From assembly GCA_030407315.1 (NCBI GenBank), contig JALQPE010003282.1, positions 97,990 to 161,989 of the forward strand: a DNA stretch of 64,000 nucleotides, in the 5' to 3' direction. A program made the position numbers and the translations under genes. Positions 32,912 through 44,991 of this stretch are shown here, one piece after another. Source of the stretch: Asparagopsis taxiformis. Its lineage: Eukaryota > Rhodophyta > Florideophyceae > Bonnemaisoniales > Bonnemaisoniaceae. The notes beneath the pieces are model-generated. The model saw only the letters and a program-made list of their open reading frames with translations, was not told the origin of the DNA and made no database searches. The number at the start of each line of letters is the position of its first letter. Position 1 is the first letter of the stretch.

Positions 32912-32984
32912 CTTCCCATGCGGGGATTGAACCCGCGATCTTCCCGGTGAAAGCGGGACATCCTAACCACTAGACCAATGGGAA
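32912..32984 (-). tRNA. tRNA-Glu(TTC), copy 1
   Basis: A complete cloverleaf of 73 nt reads on the minus strand: acceptor TTCCCAT/ATGGGAA, D-arm GGTCTAGTGGTTAGGAT, anticodon stem TCCCG/CGGGA with loop CTTTCAC (anticodon TTC), and T-arm GCGGG TTCAATC CCCGC. A T-run follows downstream on the minus strand. It is identical to the copy at 38423. The anticodon reads GAA/GAG codons. Confidence 0.95.
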
Positions 32985-35212
32985 CCCATTACAGGCGGAT
33001 GACCTTTGGCCTACTCATTCGCTATATATTTGTTCTATTTTTTGTCACATCGTTGATGTGCCACCGCGGGAGCAAACGAGCGTAGTTATAGAGTGCGCGT
33101 GATATATATATACACCTTGGTATGAACTGAACCGCCGTTGCCCGTCCGATCTCTGACCACTCTCAGCACATCTCAAAAACTTGCCTTCTGCGTTCAGAAA
33201 CTTGAGAGCGTCGCCGAACATGTTACATCCATCTGAGGCATGGCTTTTGATATGTCACACTCGCATCATACGAGGACGCTGCGACCATCAGCTCAGAGCT
33301 TAGGCTCGCGGTCTGTCTGCATGCCGCTCGCCAACCAAATCGTCGGTGATCTCCCGAACATACACACCCGTTGGAGTACTCCTGTCGTCGCGTATCAAAT
33401 GCGTCAGTGGTTTGAACAAGACTTATTTGCACGACAGCCATGACAAGAAATCAGACGTTAGCCTCGCGCAACAAGATACACATCTGCTCCTCTCGAGGCA
33501 TACCTTTACTCAACTTGATGCACCGTTTTGAGCCATCACGCAACTGCACCACAGTTCGTTGAATATGCCAACGCGAAAATCATTGTCACAGCTCGAAAAC
33601 GTGCGTGGCAAAATCCAATCGCCAGCCGCCACAGGCGTTCGTAAACCGCCACCTTTCGGGCGCCTAATCGTCGATCAGCTTCAATTGGTCGCTAACTGTC
33701 TTCTACGTGCCGTACTTACAAACTAACGAAGCATTACATAGTTGCTTGCGCCTCACTTTCAAACGTGCTTCGCACGGCGGTGGCTCAGCAAAACTGGCGC
33801 GCTCGAGATGAAGCAGTCGGTGTACGCGCCGCGCTTTGCGTCTGTTGATCAATACAGACTGTGTTTGTTTGATACTTGAACTGCATGCCGCCAGCCAGCA
33901 TGGGAGAGCTTGCTCTCCCGCGCACCCACTCGTACGCAACCAACCGACCGACCGACAGTCAATGCCATATCTCATGAGAGGTGTGACGGAGACCAGCGTC
34001 ACCCCGGCATTGGCGCTGGATGTGCTGACGAGGCAAGATAATTGTCTGGCACGTGGTATATAGCAGAAAGGGTTTGCCAACGTCTTATGTGAAGGTCCAC
34101 CCGTTGGAAGATTAGCTAGACTATTGCATCCAGCGACTAAAGTGGTCGTGCCGGGCGTGCTTCATAGAGCTGTTGCCGCGTGCCGTTGCTGTGCAACATG
34201 CTGTACAAGTGTGCGGAATTGGATGTGAGTGTCGATTACGAACGTTCCACGGCGGATGGCGTAGTTTACTTTGCTTTGAAAGAAAGCGAATCTTGCAGAT
34301 GCGACGCGGGCGGACTCAGCATCTAGTACACGTCATCCGAATAATTGTTTAAACTTTATCAAATCTCCGCTCATAGACATTCCTTCGTTCTTCCATCACC
34401 ACATACATGCCCAACATTCGCTTGCAACACTTACAATTATCACGACTCACATTGCATACAATCTGACGCGCAACAAGCAAGCAACTCACGGTTGTGTCCA
34501 TCATCACGCGAACAATTATTCTTGCCGCAAGCGTGCCTCGCTACTTGTTTTTCCACTCTTCAGACCGCCTTCCCGCGCTTACGCCAACACCTAATCTCTA
34601 GTTGGATGTTGTTCAATCATACAAGATCACAAGCTCGTGAGCGATGATTCTCACTAGACAATTCATATTATGGTATTGTTAGTATGGCCAAAATATCTTT
34701 GCAGACATTACCAAAGAATGGTTGCAATCTCTAGCATTGGTACTGAATCGAGCTCTTTGCAATATCAATTACACTGCTACCCATGGCAATAGACTACAAG
34801 CGTGCGACTTGACCGTGGCTTACTATCAAGCCATCGCGCATTAGCTTTCACCTAGTCGATAGATATGTAAACACGAAAAAGAGGGACTACTCAAAGGAAC
34901 GCCATGATTGAATGCGCCGCTGAAAGCTAACATTCCCGAAACACGCGACATTTCCGGTGTGCTTCTTTGAGGAGCACAATGATTTCAACTGCTTTCATTA
35001 CAACAATCCCAGTGGGCAAGATATCATCAGCAGAATCAGCATTGGAGGTGCGTGTGTCATGGCATGCAGCACATCGTCTGCGAACGTCTCATCGTTGCAA
35101 CGTGTGGTATTTTGCGGCAATTGCGAGTGTCAGAAGTGTATACAAGGGTGCACACACATGAATATATCAAAAAATATGAATAACATCTGTTCTCTCTGGA
35201 ACGACGGAACGT
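32985..35212. other. Intergenic stretch without recognisable gene
   Basis: About 2.2 kb of sequence with short frames only. A GGGAGAGC hairpin lies near 33901-33918. No homology to known genes was recognised. Confidence 0.4.
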
Positions 35213-35327
35213 GGGTTCGTAGCTCAGTGGTATTATCTGGTTGCGGGTGGGTGCATCCGAAAATTCAGCATTCCAGAGCAATCGACTGCAGATCGATAGG
35301 TCGCGTGTTCGACTCACGCCGGACCCT
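35213..35327 (+). tRNA. tRNA-Cys(GCA) interrupted by a D-loop intron
   Basis: Exons form a full cloverleaf: acceptor GGGTTCG/CGGACCC, D-stem GCTC/GAGC, anticodon stem ATCGA/TCGAT with loop CTGCAGA (anticodon GCA), T-arm GCGTG TTCGACT CACGC. But 43 extra bases (about 35233-35275) sit in the D-loop, not at the usual 37/38 position. The insert's TCTGG pairs with CCAGA at its other end, giving a bulge-helix-bulge-like junction that a tRNA splicing endonuclease could cut. The B box (GTTCGACTC) is intact and T6 at 35333-35338 is a Pol III terminator. The insert position is ambiguous by one base. Confidence 0.85.
35233..35275 (+). other. Ectopic tRNA intron (43 nt)
   Basis: This is the segment whose removal restores the D-arm GCTCAGTGGTAGAGC of a normal tRNA-Cys. 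It separates the A box from the rest of the D-arm. Confidence 0.75.
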
Positions 35328-35332
35328 CTCTA

Positions 35333-35338
35333 TTTTTT
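35333..35338 (+). terminator. Pol III terminator of tRNA-Cys
   Basis: A run of six T starts six bases after the discriminator base. Confidence 0.7.
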
Positions 35339-36499
35339 ACCCACCGTTTCTTGCAGCAGCTCCACAAATGTACTTGTGGTTGACAGCGATTCTTCAACCC
35401 GACGTGTCTGATATCCGCCATGAGAGTCAGTGCTGCGCGCCGCATGTCTACAGTAATTATTGCGTCGTTTGGTATTATTTGCCTCTCGACTTATTTGTTC
35501 AGTTGCATCTATGGTGCAACGTCATCACAAAACCGTATCAAACCTCCGCGAGAATGTATTCACGTGCCACCCGCAACAATCGTCTATTTCTGTAGCGCTA
35601 CTCGTTCTAGCCATTGTCACAAACAACCCTTTGCCGTTGCAATCGCGCAATGCAAACACGCCCAACTGCTGCCCTGCCCGTTTCTACTTAGAATATCTGC
35701 ACAGTGAGAGGACGCAAGTGTCATGGCCAGTCGGTGTAATTTTTCAACTTGAACTCATATAGCCGCACGTCTATTTGTTATTGTGCAACTGGTCTAGTCG
35801 TTGGTGCAGGCGTCTAGCCGTCAGCCCTTGCGTATTCCTCTGCTGACTCAGCGCCATCTGGTATATGCTAACATCAGCTCTGCGCGAACGAGATAAGCAA
35901 TTATGTACCCATCGTGGGTGGTGCTTCAAAACTATTATCTACACCAAGTATCTAAAGCTCCCCGCTCCAAGCAGCGATTATATTTCATATCACGCACCTT
36001 TCATACACCTCAATTCAACAACAAACATGCACGGGTTGGAACGTAACGGGAGTTACTCGGCTTGAAACGTTAGCATCTATCCTCAGATACGCAACGTGCC
36101 ACGTGCCGCCTCGAACCGTCCAAAATGGTCTGTTGCGTGTTGTCCACACGCCGCGTATCGCGCCATTTGAAAACAAACTCGTAGAAAAGAATTTGTTACA
36201 GTCCTGAGCGATGCTCACCATACAGTCACCTGAAGCGAGTGGTGCCGCAACGACTAGACGCATTTCCCGGCGTGGCGAGATGGGTTTCCATACTGAAAGC
36301 CTGTTTCAAATTTCACGTGGTTGTGTAGGTAGCGACTGTGAACCAGGCTCTACTTAAAGCGGCCGGTCGCATCAGCGTTTTGCAAAACGTGAAGTAGCAC
36401 GGGTCAGCTCGCTTCGGTTAAGTTGCTGGTACATCGATCGTGACGTCGCACATGAAATAAGTTTAATGAATTGAGCCATAATGGGACAAAATGATCAAC
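35339..36499. other. Intergenic stretch without recognisable gene
   Basis: Only short frames; nothing recognisable. Confidence 0.4.
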
Positions 36500-36699
36500 G
36501 GCAGTGATGGATTGAAAAGTTTGTACCAGGTTGAAGTACCGAGTATGTCAGGTTTTTAGTGAAAGGAAATGTGATTGGTAAGCAAGGATCCTGACAACAT
36601 CCCCAAAAGGTGCTGAAAGAATAGTATGGTACTGCCCGTTGGCAGTGTTAGAGATGGTTACGGCACTGGAAAAATTGTACTCTGGATAGTGGGGTGATG

Positions 36700-37790
36700 C
36701 CAGCATTGGTGAGCATCAAAGAGATGTCACCAGCGTTGGTGAGATGATGCCGCCATTTTTCAACTCAGAGAAGCCAGATCAGAATTGGTGAGTACTACCG
36801 TCAATGGTAAGCCTTGCTCGAAGGTCAGATGTGGTGAGATGCTTCTGGAAATGGTGAGCCTTGTTTTCTGAGCGTGACATTGACAATGATGATATTCTTC
36901 CAGTATTGGCCTTGTTGACAACATTCCGCATTACAAATTCACGGTTGAGGCCATGCCAGCATAGGTGAGATCCAGCTATGAATGATGCAATCATTGCAGC
37001 ATTGGTGAGACACCACAGTCAGAGTAGAAAATGACATTCGTCAGACAGATGAACGGTATTGACATGGAGGGAGATTAGCGAGCGTAGAATTGATTATGAG
37101 CTTCTTTTGTGGTGCATCTGCCAGCGTAGGTGAGATGGTCTCCGTTTTGGTGAGCTACAATCAGCATTGGTGAGCAATGTTGGGTTGGGATTGCATGGAC
37201 TACTCTTCATGGTGAGTATACGAAAGCGTTGATTGGTAGTCAGTAGCCATGAGAGACTTTGTGGACTGATAGGAGACAAGTTGTACGGTGAGCCAGGGAG
37301 ACATAAACGTGTAGTGAAAAGCTTTGTTCGACAAAGGTGACATCGTAAAGGATGATACTTGATACAAATCAACCAATGCTGTCGGGTAGAGAGACGTAAC
37401 ACGAGATATGGTGAGAAACCCGGTAGAGCAGTCGGCAGTGGTAAGACACATATATGACGGGCTCAGCGGTATGGGATTGATGGTTATTGCGGGCTCACCG
37501 TGCAGAGTGAAGAGAGCGGATTGGGGATGGAGGAAGGTAATTGGCTGAGGAAGGGAGGTTCAACATGGGGGCGAGGTCTTGCACACGAGAGATAGTAATG
37601 GCAGGCAGGAGCGAACATCACTGCAAGACAACGGAGAATGGTAGACGTGTATCAAGTGCTGATGCTTGGTGAGCGGTAAGGTGTCTATTATGAAATCAAA
37701 GGGTGCCAATGCAAGAAAAAGTCTGTCAAGCACAGGCATGCGGGGGAGACAGTCACAAGTTTGGCCGGAAATGGTGAGCCGGGAAGAGAC
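36700..37790 (+). repeat. Array of GGTGAG-containing degenerate repeats
   Basis: At least 15 copies of GGTGAG occur on the plus strand in 1.1 kb, most inside variants of AGCATTGGTGAG(A/C), with spacing from about 20 to 120 bases. Sequence between copies is not conserved. There is no open frame through the array. It is not a classical tandem repeat; function unknown. Confidence 0.65.
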
Positions 37791-38216
37791 GGAAATTTTC
37801 GATGCTCCTCTGGGCGGGATAGGGACAAGTGATCTACAGTCCACACTCAATCCTATTCGACAGATGTAACTTTTGATTTAGGGTTTGTTGGTGAATGGCA
37901 CGCGTGCTGGCAAGGAAAGTTTATTGCGCCAATCGCATTTATTACTACACGTGCAGGTGGCGCCAATTCTATCAACCAGGAGTACAATACGCCGCCCTTC
38001 AACGTACTGGTAATCCATACTTTTCATGCCATGAAACACGGTGGTACTGGCGTACCCAATCATCGCGCGCCTGTCCCTCCATACATAACCCTTCAAGCCA
38101 ATGTATACGTCAGGACGGCAGCTTCTCCGGTGACGAAAAATTTCATTCCAGGCAGGCAGAAGCAAAAGTAATCCACTCCTGCCGTGGGGTGTTCCACGTG
38201 CGCGATGGCTTCAGCG
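37791..38216. other. Intergenic, no gene seen
   Basis: Nothing recognisable up to the minus-strand tRNA-Thr gene; an AAAA run at 38164-38167 may be its terminator. Confidence 0.4.
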
Positions 38217-38305
38217 AGCCGGTGGCGGGAGTCGAACCCGCGGTCTTTGGTTCTCATGCGCCTCATCGTACAAGACCAACGCCTTAACCACTTGGCCACA
38301 CCGGC
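38217..38305 (-). tRNA. tRNA-Thr(TGT) with 16 nt intron
   Basis: The minus-strand cloverleaf has acceptor GCCGGTG/CACCGGC, D-stem GCC/GGC, anticodon stem TTGGT/ACCAA, and T-arm GCGGG TTCGACT CCCGC. The anticodon loop reads CTTGTA followed by a 16 nt insert and A38, so the anticodon is TGT (codon ACA) and the intron is at the canonical 37/38 position. It contrasts with the D-loop insert of tRNA-Cys 3 kb away. Confidence 0.9.
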
Positions 38306-38422
38306 GACGCCTGGCCTGCAGCGGGATAGGGTAAGTTATTATCTGGTTGAGTTTTCAGCGAGCGTCGTGCTTGTCAGAATATATTAAAAAACCATTAAAA
38401 TTCAAGCGACATCAACAGGAGC

Positions 38423-38495
38423 TTCCCATTGGTCTAGTGGTTAGGATGTCCCGCTTTCACCGGGAAGATCGCGGGTTCAATCCCCGCATGGGAAG
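38423..38495 (+). tRNA. tRNA-Glu(TTC), copy 2
   Basis: Identical over all 73 nt to the minus-strand copy at 32912-32984, in opposite orientation. T5 at 38506-38510 is a Pol III terminator. Confidence 0.95.
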
Positions 38496-38671
38496 GCCTG
38501 TGCGTGTTTTTCTTTCGCAGGACTTGGATTGCAATCGATTGCCACGAGGTCTGTCTATGAATTTTGACTGGCACGACACATCAGGCGTCTAGTGTCTCCG
38601 CAGGCACGACATTATTTAAAGTCTAGTAAACTAAACATCTCCGAATCATCTTTAAACCATGACACAACTGC

Positions 38672-40135
38672 TCAGGATAATCTTGAGCGTTTCTGCATTT
38701 TCTCCTTGACGAAACTCTTGTCTTCCTCCAGGCGTTTCAGTATTTCCCTTGCTCCCACTCCTTTCTTCGCGCCCAAGCTCCTTTTCAACCTCGCTTTTCG
38801 CGCCGCAGGATGATAAATCATCGCCATTTCAGCAAGCGATATCGGGTCCAGCAAAATTCTCAAACCCAAAAGCAGCAATCCAAAACTTACCACTAGCACT
38901 AGCAGTAATATAATCCCTGTATTTCTTCCTTCTTCTGTCATTAGTCCTTCTATTCGTGTTTCTCTCCTCCCAGTTAATTCTTCTTCGTACCATCCTCTGC
39001 CTTGCACTTCCAATACTGCTGTACTTGCTGCTAATACCTGTAGAGCACGGCTGATTGAGTTACCCTGTTTGTGTAGAGGAACTGTATATTTGCTCTTCAG
39101 GCCAATCACAGATATGTTAACTGGATTGCCACCTCGTTCCCATAGTGTGATTTCTCTCTCCTCTTTTTCTTCTCCCCCATACTGCAGCTCTTCTAGAACT
39201 TTCACGCAAGCATGAAGAAATACATTTCTATTGCAGGAAAATTGCATAGCTGAAAATATCGTCATGTTATGCAAGTATCGTGTATCTTCCTCCCACGTAT
39301 TGGACTTCTGAAATAGAATCCTCTTCATCAATGGTTCTCCTTCCAGGTAAAAAACCTGCTCTGATCTTAACACCATGTGTGCGCAAATGAGACATTATGA
39401 TCACTGCTGCCCTCGTGGTACCACGACCTCATTGTGATGGTATCCGCATTTTCTTCAAGAGGAGTATTCGACGTCCACTTTTATACTCGACACAACCTAC
39501 TAAGCGGAAGTGTTTTGTATGCCGGTCAAACCTCGGAATTGGAAGAATACAGGGCTTCTCCCGCGTGAGAAAGGGGATATTTCTAGCTATATACTGAGTA
39601 ATTCCAATCGGGTGTAGGCCTAGTAGACTGAACTGATCAGCCGTTGAGGCAAAAGTTTTTGGGCGCGTAGCGAAAATGACCATAAAGTCTGCAACGAAGA
39701 TGAGAGTCGCAAACAATAGAGCATATAACGAAAGGAGACCGCTTCGCTCCCTAAAGGTTACAGTGAACAAGTTCTGAGTGCTTTGCCTGTTGCTTGTTAT
39801 CTTTCTCCATAAATTTCGAAAGTGAGAATACTCATCCAGCAGATAGGCCGTACGGAGGCCACTCCCTGACACGGATTTATTTTCCCTGCGGAGAAGAACT
39901 GTGAGCACTATCTCTGCAAAGAGAGATATGAGAATGATGGAGAGTATTCCAGCGATGAAATCCTCGACCTGCCTTGAAATAGGGAATCTGAGATCGATAG
40001 AACGCTGGATTATGGACACGATACTGGGTCTCCATCTCAAATAATTGGTAAAGCCAACAACGTAATTCCCAGGTGCTCTGGAGATGTTGAGAAAGTGAGG
40101 TGGAGCTTCTGGTATTCCGAAGAGGTAGGTCCAGC
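38672..40135 (-). pseudogene. Frameshifted paralogue of the 23.7 kb membrane protein
   Basis: Leftward from about 40135 the sequence reads LFGIPEAPPHFLNI, then (40040-39429) RQVEDFIAGILSIILIS and LRTAYLLDEYSHFRNLW, clearly matching GPAEDFLLGILSVIFIS and LYTAYLIDEYSHFRNIW of the gene at 23662. The frame then breaks: DTITMRSWYHEGSSDHNV continues in a second frame around 39440-39385, a third short stretch follows, and 39376-38672 resumes with VFYLEGE...KRILFQ, and keeps the third membrane segment (NTGIILLLVLVVSFGLLLLG). No ATG was found at the expected start. At least two frameshifts make it a pseudogene; sequencing error is unlikely to explain all of them. It lacks the acidic tail of its relative. 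Confidence 0.8.
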
Positions 40136-40819
40136 ATCCTATTCGTTAGGCCATATCCAACTGAGGTTGAGACTCTGGGCAAAGGAAATGGCAATGAAGT
40201 GATGGACAGCGATAGGTGAAAGAGTGCTGAGAGGGCAATTTACAGTGTTGCTTGGTAAACGGTGGTAATGTCGTCCGGAAAGTGTAGACGCAAGAGTATG
40301 TTTCCTGGTGCCGGATTAATTTAGTGTCTAGACGTGCACGTAATGAGGTATCAAGTTGTGTTGAACATGTGACAGGGATGCAACTCATATTTTTTCTTTG
40401 ATAATTTTGTTGTGCTTATCACGGTAAGTGTGAAGTGGGGATTCCAATGTGTCACGGAGAATAACTTATCACGGATACAAGGAATCCAAAAACACTGGTT
40501 CGGACAGCCATCGGTACATTGAAGGAAGCCACCCAAGCCAAAATGATATTCGCGTTCCATAATTCCAACAAGTATGCGAATAAATTGTAACTCGGATGAA
40601 ACCTATCGTAAGCGAAAAAACACAGTGGCGTATGCCCAACAAAACCGTTGGAGTCACAACCTACAACGCGAGTATGGTGTCGTTATGACTAATGATGAAA
40701 TATTTCGCGACAGATTGTCACTTTCGCAAGTAGGAAGTTATCTGTGATGTACTGCTGAAGGCTGAGGGCCTTTCCATAGGTTTTGCACGAAAACGTGCAT
40801 GAACGTGAACGAGCTTGAA
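40136..40819. other. Non-coding flank of the copia insertion
   Basis: No gene recognised. TTGAA at 40815-40819 is the target site of the copia element; the same sequence continues at 47031. Confidence 0.5.
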
Positions 40820-40929
40820 TGACAAATAACTATATGCTTACAGCCACTTACAGCACTCCTCTAGTACTTTAACCTCCGCCGTCGCTCCACTCCGTCAATA
40901 AACAGCGAAGGAACACTGTTCTCTTCACA
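40820..40929 (+). repeat. copia 5' LTR (110 bp)
   Basis: Begins TGACAAATAACTATATGC and ends in CACA; contains AATAAA near its end, a likely poly(A) signal. It is very short for a copia LTR. Confidence 0.92.
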
Positions 40930-41121
40930 GGTTATGGGCCAAGGCACTCCACTGGCACACTTCACACCATTCCGGGTTCAACTCCCGACGACTACATACA
41001 ACTTCCTCCTGTCCGGGCCAAAAGTAGGCAGGTCAAAATACCGTGAGTGTGGGATAAATACCTTTATCCTCGTATAACCACTAAGTCACACCGGACATGT
41101 GGTTCATTGGTTTTACAGGTT

Positions 41122-41904
41122 ATGGACCCAGACGCACCAAGCGCATCCCCACCCACCGACATTCCCTCTCCAGCACAAGATCTCTCTGACGGCCAATCTG
41201 CTCATTCTGCAACAACACCTGCACAAGTCCCCAGCGACACACCAACCGGCGACGACAACTTCCGCCCACCTCACATTCCATTGGCGACGACGACTACCGC
41301 CTACTATCTTGCATCCATGACTACCACACCCACGCCTATTCCACATCAGCTGGAAATCCCCACACTCACATTTTCCAATTTCATTCCATGGCGAATAAGC
41401 GTCGAGCACTTTGCTCGATCGTGCAATGTCTTGCAATATCTTTTACAACCCACTCCAACCTCTACCACTGAAGCAGAAGCCAACCTTCACATCAAAAATC
41501 ACTCTCAAGCGCATCTCCTCGTACTTCCTACACTCTCCCCTGAGATTATGGCACTATTCACCGCCGCTGAACTTTCTGGCCCCATTCACACACTCTTTGC
41601 CCGCATCCAGACGCATCTCACAACAAGAAATCCTGAACATACGGATGAAAACCTCCGATCTAAAGCTCAACAGATCAAGTGGCACAGCTTAATCACTGTC
41701 TCGGAGTATGTTGCAAAGCACAATGAGATCAGAGCTATTATGATCCGTGCGAACTACCCGGACATATCCAATGAGCAAACCACTGTCAGATTCATTCTTG
41801 AAGGACTCGAAAGTCATTCCGACTGGACTGTTTTCCTTCAAACCATCGCAGCACATAATGCTCTTCGCCCAAAAGCTCTGCTTCCAATGCCCACAATAAT
41901 ATGA
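41122..41904 (+). pseudogene. copia gag
   Basis: The frame from the ATG at 41122 (MDPDAPSASPPTD...) has a Pro/Thr-rich N-terminus and then the copia gag core (TFSNFIPWRISVEHFA..., KAQQIKWHSLITVSEYVAKHNEIRAIM, RFILEGLESHSDWTVF). It ends at a TGA (41902-41904), and the pol frame continues in the same frame immediately after. A single Gag-Pol polyprotein without that stop is likely the ancestral state; readthrough is the alternative. Confidence 0.75.
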
Positions 41905-44900
41905 ATAATGGCCAAACACGATGACATAACCAAGCGGACATCACCTCCGCTACAGTCACCACCTGCTACATCTCGTGTACTCCGCACCCGACAGCAGTAC
42001 AATCCCCGCTCTCGTTCCTTGACATTCCAGCGCCGTATCAATCCGAAAAACCACATAAAACCACCTTCAGGACACACAGGTCCGTGGTGCACCATACACG
42101 GATCGTTATACCATTCCACATCGGAATGTAGTGTTCGGAAGTCACACCTCGCTGCCATCGCGCGCCACAAAGGCCACACCGTGCACACGCCGAAACAGAA
42201 AGCACACCTATCCATTCCAAGATCGGCATGTCATGAATACCATGAAGACGGATCCCATGACTCCGACACCGCCACAGATGATCATCCAATTGACACTGTA
42301 CGTTTCCAAGCCACTCCCTGCACCTCATACATCCTCGATTCAGGTGCTGACCCGACACAATTTGTTAAACCCGTTTCAGGAATGACCAAGTACAGATCTC
42401 ACACACGTAACGCTGATGAACGCAAATCGCGAACCACGCACCGAGATAATGTCTCCATCCCTGTTAACCACGAATCCACCCTCCCTGCTCATCCAGCAAT
42501 TGTTGGACCAGAACTTCAATCGAACCTTTTCTCCGTGTCACAGGTTACCCGCACACATGATGTTTTGTTTCAACATGACAAGGCATACATCACTGAACAA
42601 TCATTCCCACCTCCTTCCCCACGTATGATAGCCACTGCAACAAAACATAAAGGTCTCTATATTTTGTCCAGCAATCATGCACCGCGCACGTCCCCTTCAC
42701 GAAACATGGCCAACACAGCTCGCACCATACCCTCCAGCCTTTCGTTGCGAAAACGCCAACTCAATGGAACAAAAAAGAAGCCGCTCTCTGGAACCCCCGC
42801 ATCAAATCTACGCTCAAGAAGCCCTCCCGCCTCCGCAAAATACCCAAACCAGACCGAACAAACAAAGGAACTAAACGGATCCAGTTGACCCGCGTCAAAC
42901 AAAAAAATCACAGTTCCCTTCTCGTCAGTTCTCAGGGACTATCATCACTGGCAACTCAAGCTCAGTCATGCCCATCCATAAAAAATCCATCATATGGCCA
43001 AACAAAACCTTGTTCCCAACATGCCTAAATCACTTCTCCAGCCTCCGCCCAGGATGTCCTGCTCAGGCTGTGCAGTGGGTAAAACAAGCGCTGCACCCTT
43101 CCGGCGACGCTCCCGCTCTGCACCAATTGGCAGCCACCTGCATACTGACATCTGTGGCCCATTTCCATGCACCTCCTAGGATGGTAACCGGTATTTTTCA
43201 ACGTTCTTCGACGAAGGCAGTCGTTATCTCACAGTGCACTGCAGCCCTACCAAATCAGGTGCCGCTGCCTTCATCAAAACACACATCCTTCACACACACA
43301 CTCACACGCCCCATGTCATACACGACATCACTTCTGAGAATGCTCGTGAGTATTACTCATCGGATCTGAAACAATTCTATGCGCAGCTCAACATCACCAC
43401 TCATCCTACGATACCTCACACTCCGCAAGAAAACGCGTTAGCAGAGCGTGTCAATCAAACCATATTGGATTCCACACGTTCGAGTCTTCTCACCTCTGGC
43501 CTTCCACACACCCTTTTCGACTACGCTCTCATCAATACAAAAGATTCATACAATCACTCTCCGCACAGTGCACATGGCTCGCTCCCTGCCACTCTCTGGA
43601 CTCGCACCTCACCTGACGTCACCACTCTCCTCCCGTTCGGCACACAGGGCTATGTACACAATCGCTCCCCGCACTCCAAACTTGGACCACGAGCCATTCT
43701 AATACATTACCTGGCCCGCCAAGATTGCCGACACTATTTCGTATTCAACCCTGACAAGAATACTGTATACAGATGCCGCATCTCCGACTTTGCCGAATAC
43801 CACCCCACTGTAGACCCCATTAGAACATACTTCCCCGAACCTGATTCGTTCTCCAATCATGTCACCGCCTTTGCCGATCAAACCGTATCAGAACCCAAGA
43901 CCCTCTCCCAGGCACGCCAGGCACCAGATGCCGCTGACTGGGAAGCTGCCTGGAATACCGAAATTGACAACTTAGAATCCCGAGGCATTCTCTCCTATGT
44001 CCCCCGCTCTACTATCCCTCCTGACACGAAAATAATTCCACGCACCACAGTATTCAAACTGAAGCGTGACAATGATGGCACCCCGACCAGTCGCAAAGTT
44101 AGATGCACAGTACGAGGGGACAAACAGATCCCCGGAATACATTATGAACCGTATGATCTCTCCAGTCCAGTCACTCACCGCGACACAATTCGATCAGCAC
44201 TCGCTCTTGCTGATGCATACTCATATCATGCCATACACTCGGATCTTGAAGCTGCATTTCTTCATGAGAAATTCAACGAGGACAGAATGATATTCGTCCA
44301 CCAACCCACCCGCTTTGATGGCTCCCTCCGATATCCAAATCATGTTGCCCAACTAACTGGGAACATGTATGGAAGCAAACAAGCGTGCAAGATATTCACA
44401 GAGGGTTTAGCCTCTTTTCTCCAATCCCACAGCTTCACCCGTCTACACTCCTATCCATGCTCTTTCATCCGTCACAACCAAAATGATACCTCCCGCTTTA
44501 TCCTTCTTATCATTACTGTGGATGATTTCCTCGTTATATCCAATTCCAGAACGCTCATTTCTTCCACCAAAGACACCCTCCTTCAGAAATATGCCCTCAA
44601 GGACCTCGGTCCTGTCTCCACCTTGCTTGGATGGAAAGTAACGCAATCAAAACACGGCATAACTATATCTCAACCGGGATATATCCAATCCCTCCTCGAC
44701 AAGTATCGCCACACTCACGCCAAGCCGTCACCCTCTCCGATTGCCTCAGAGCTTCTCTATTCAACCAACAAGGACTCTAAACCACTCAACACATTCAAGT
44801 ACGACTATAAAGGCCTTATTAGCGCCCTGTGATATCTCGACGACTGTACGCGCCCGGACATCTCATTCATAGTTGGCTTTCTGGGCCGCTATTCACACAA

Positions 44901-44991
44901 CCCCACCACTTACCACTGGTTGGCTGCATTGCGTGTCCTGCGATATCTCTGCGGCTCACTGAACACGGGAATAACATATCACCGCCAGCTC

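Noticed and set aside
34957..35595. 212 codon plus-strand frame
   Set aside because: It runs straight through the tRNA-Cys gene, so it is almost certainly accidental.
40930..40990. A tRNA-like GGGTTCAACTCCC near 40975
   Set aside because: It resembles a T-arm, but no acceptor, D or anticodon arm can be formed; it lies in the copia leader.
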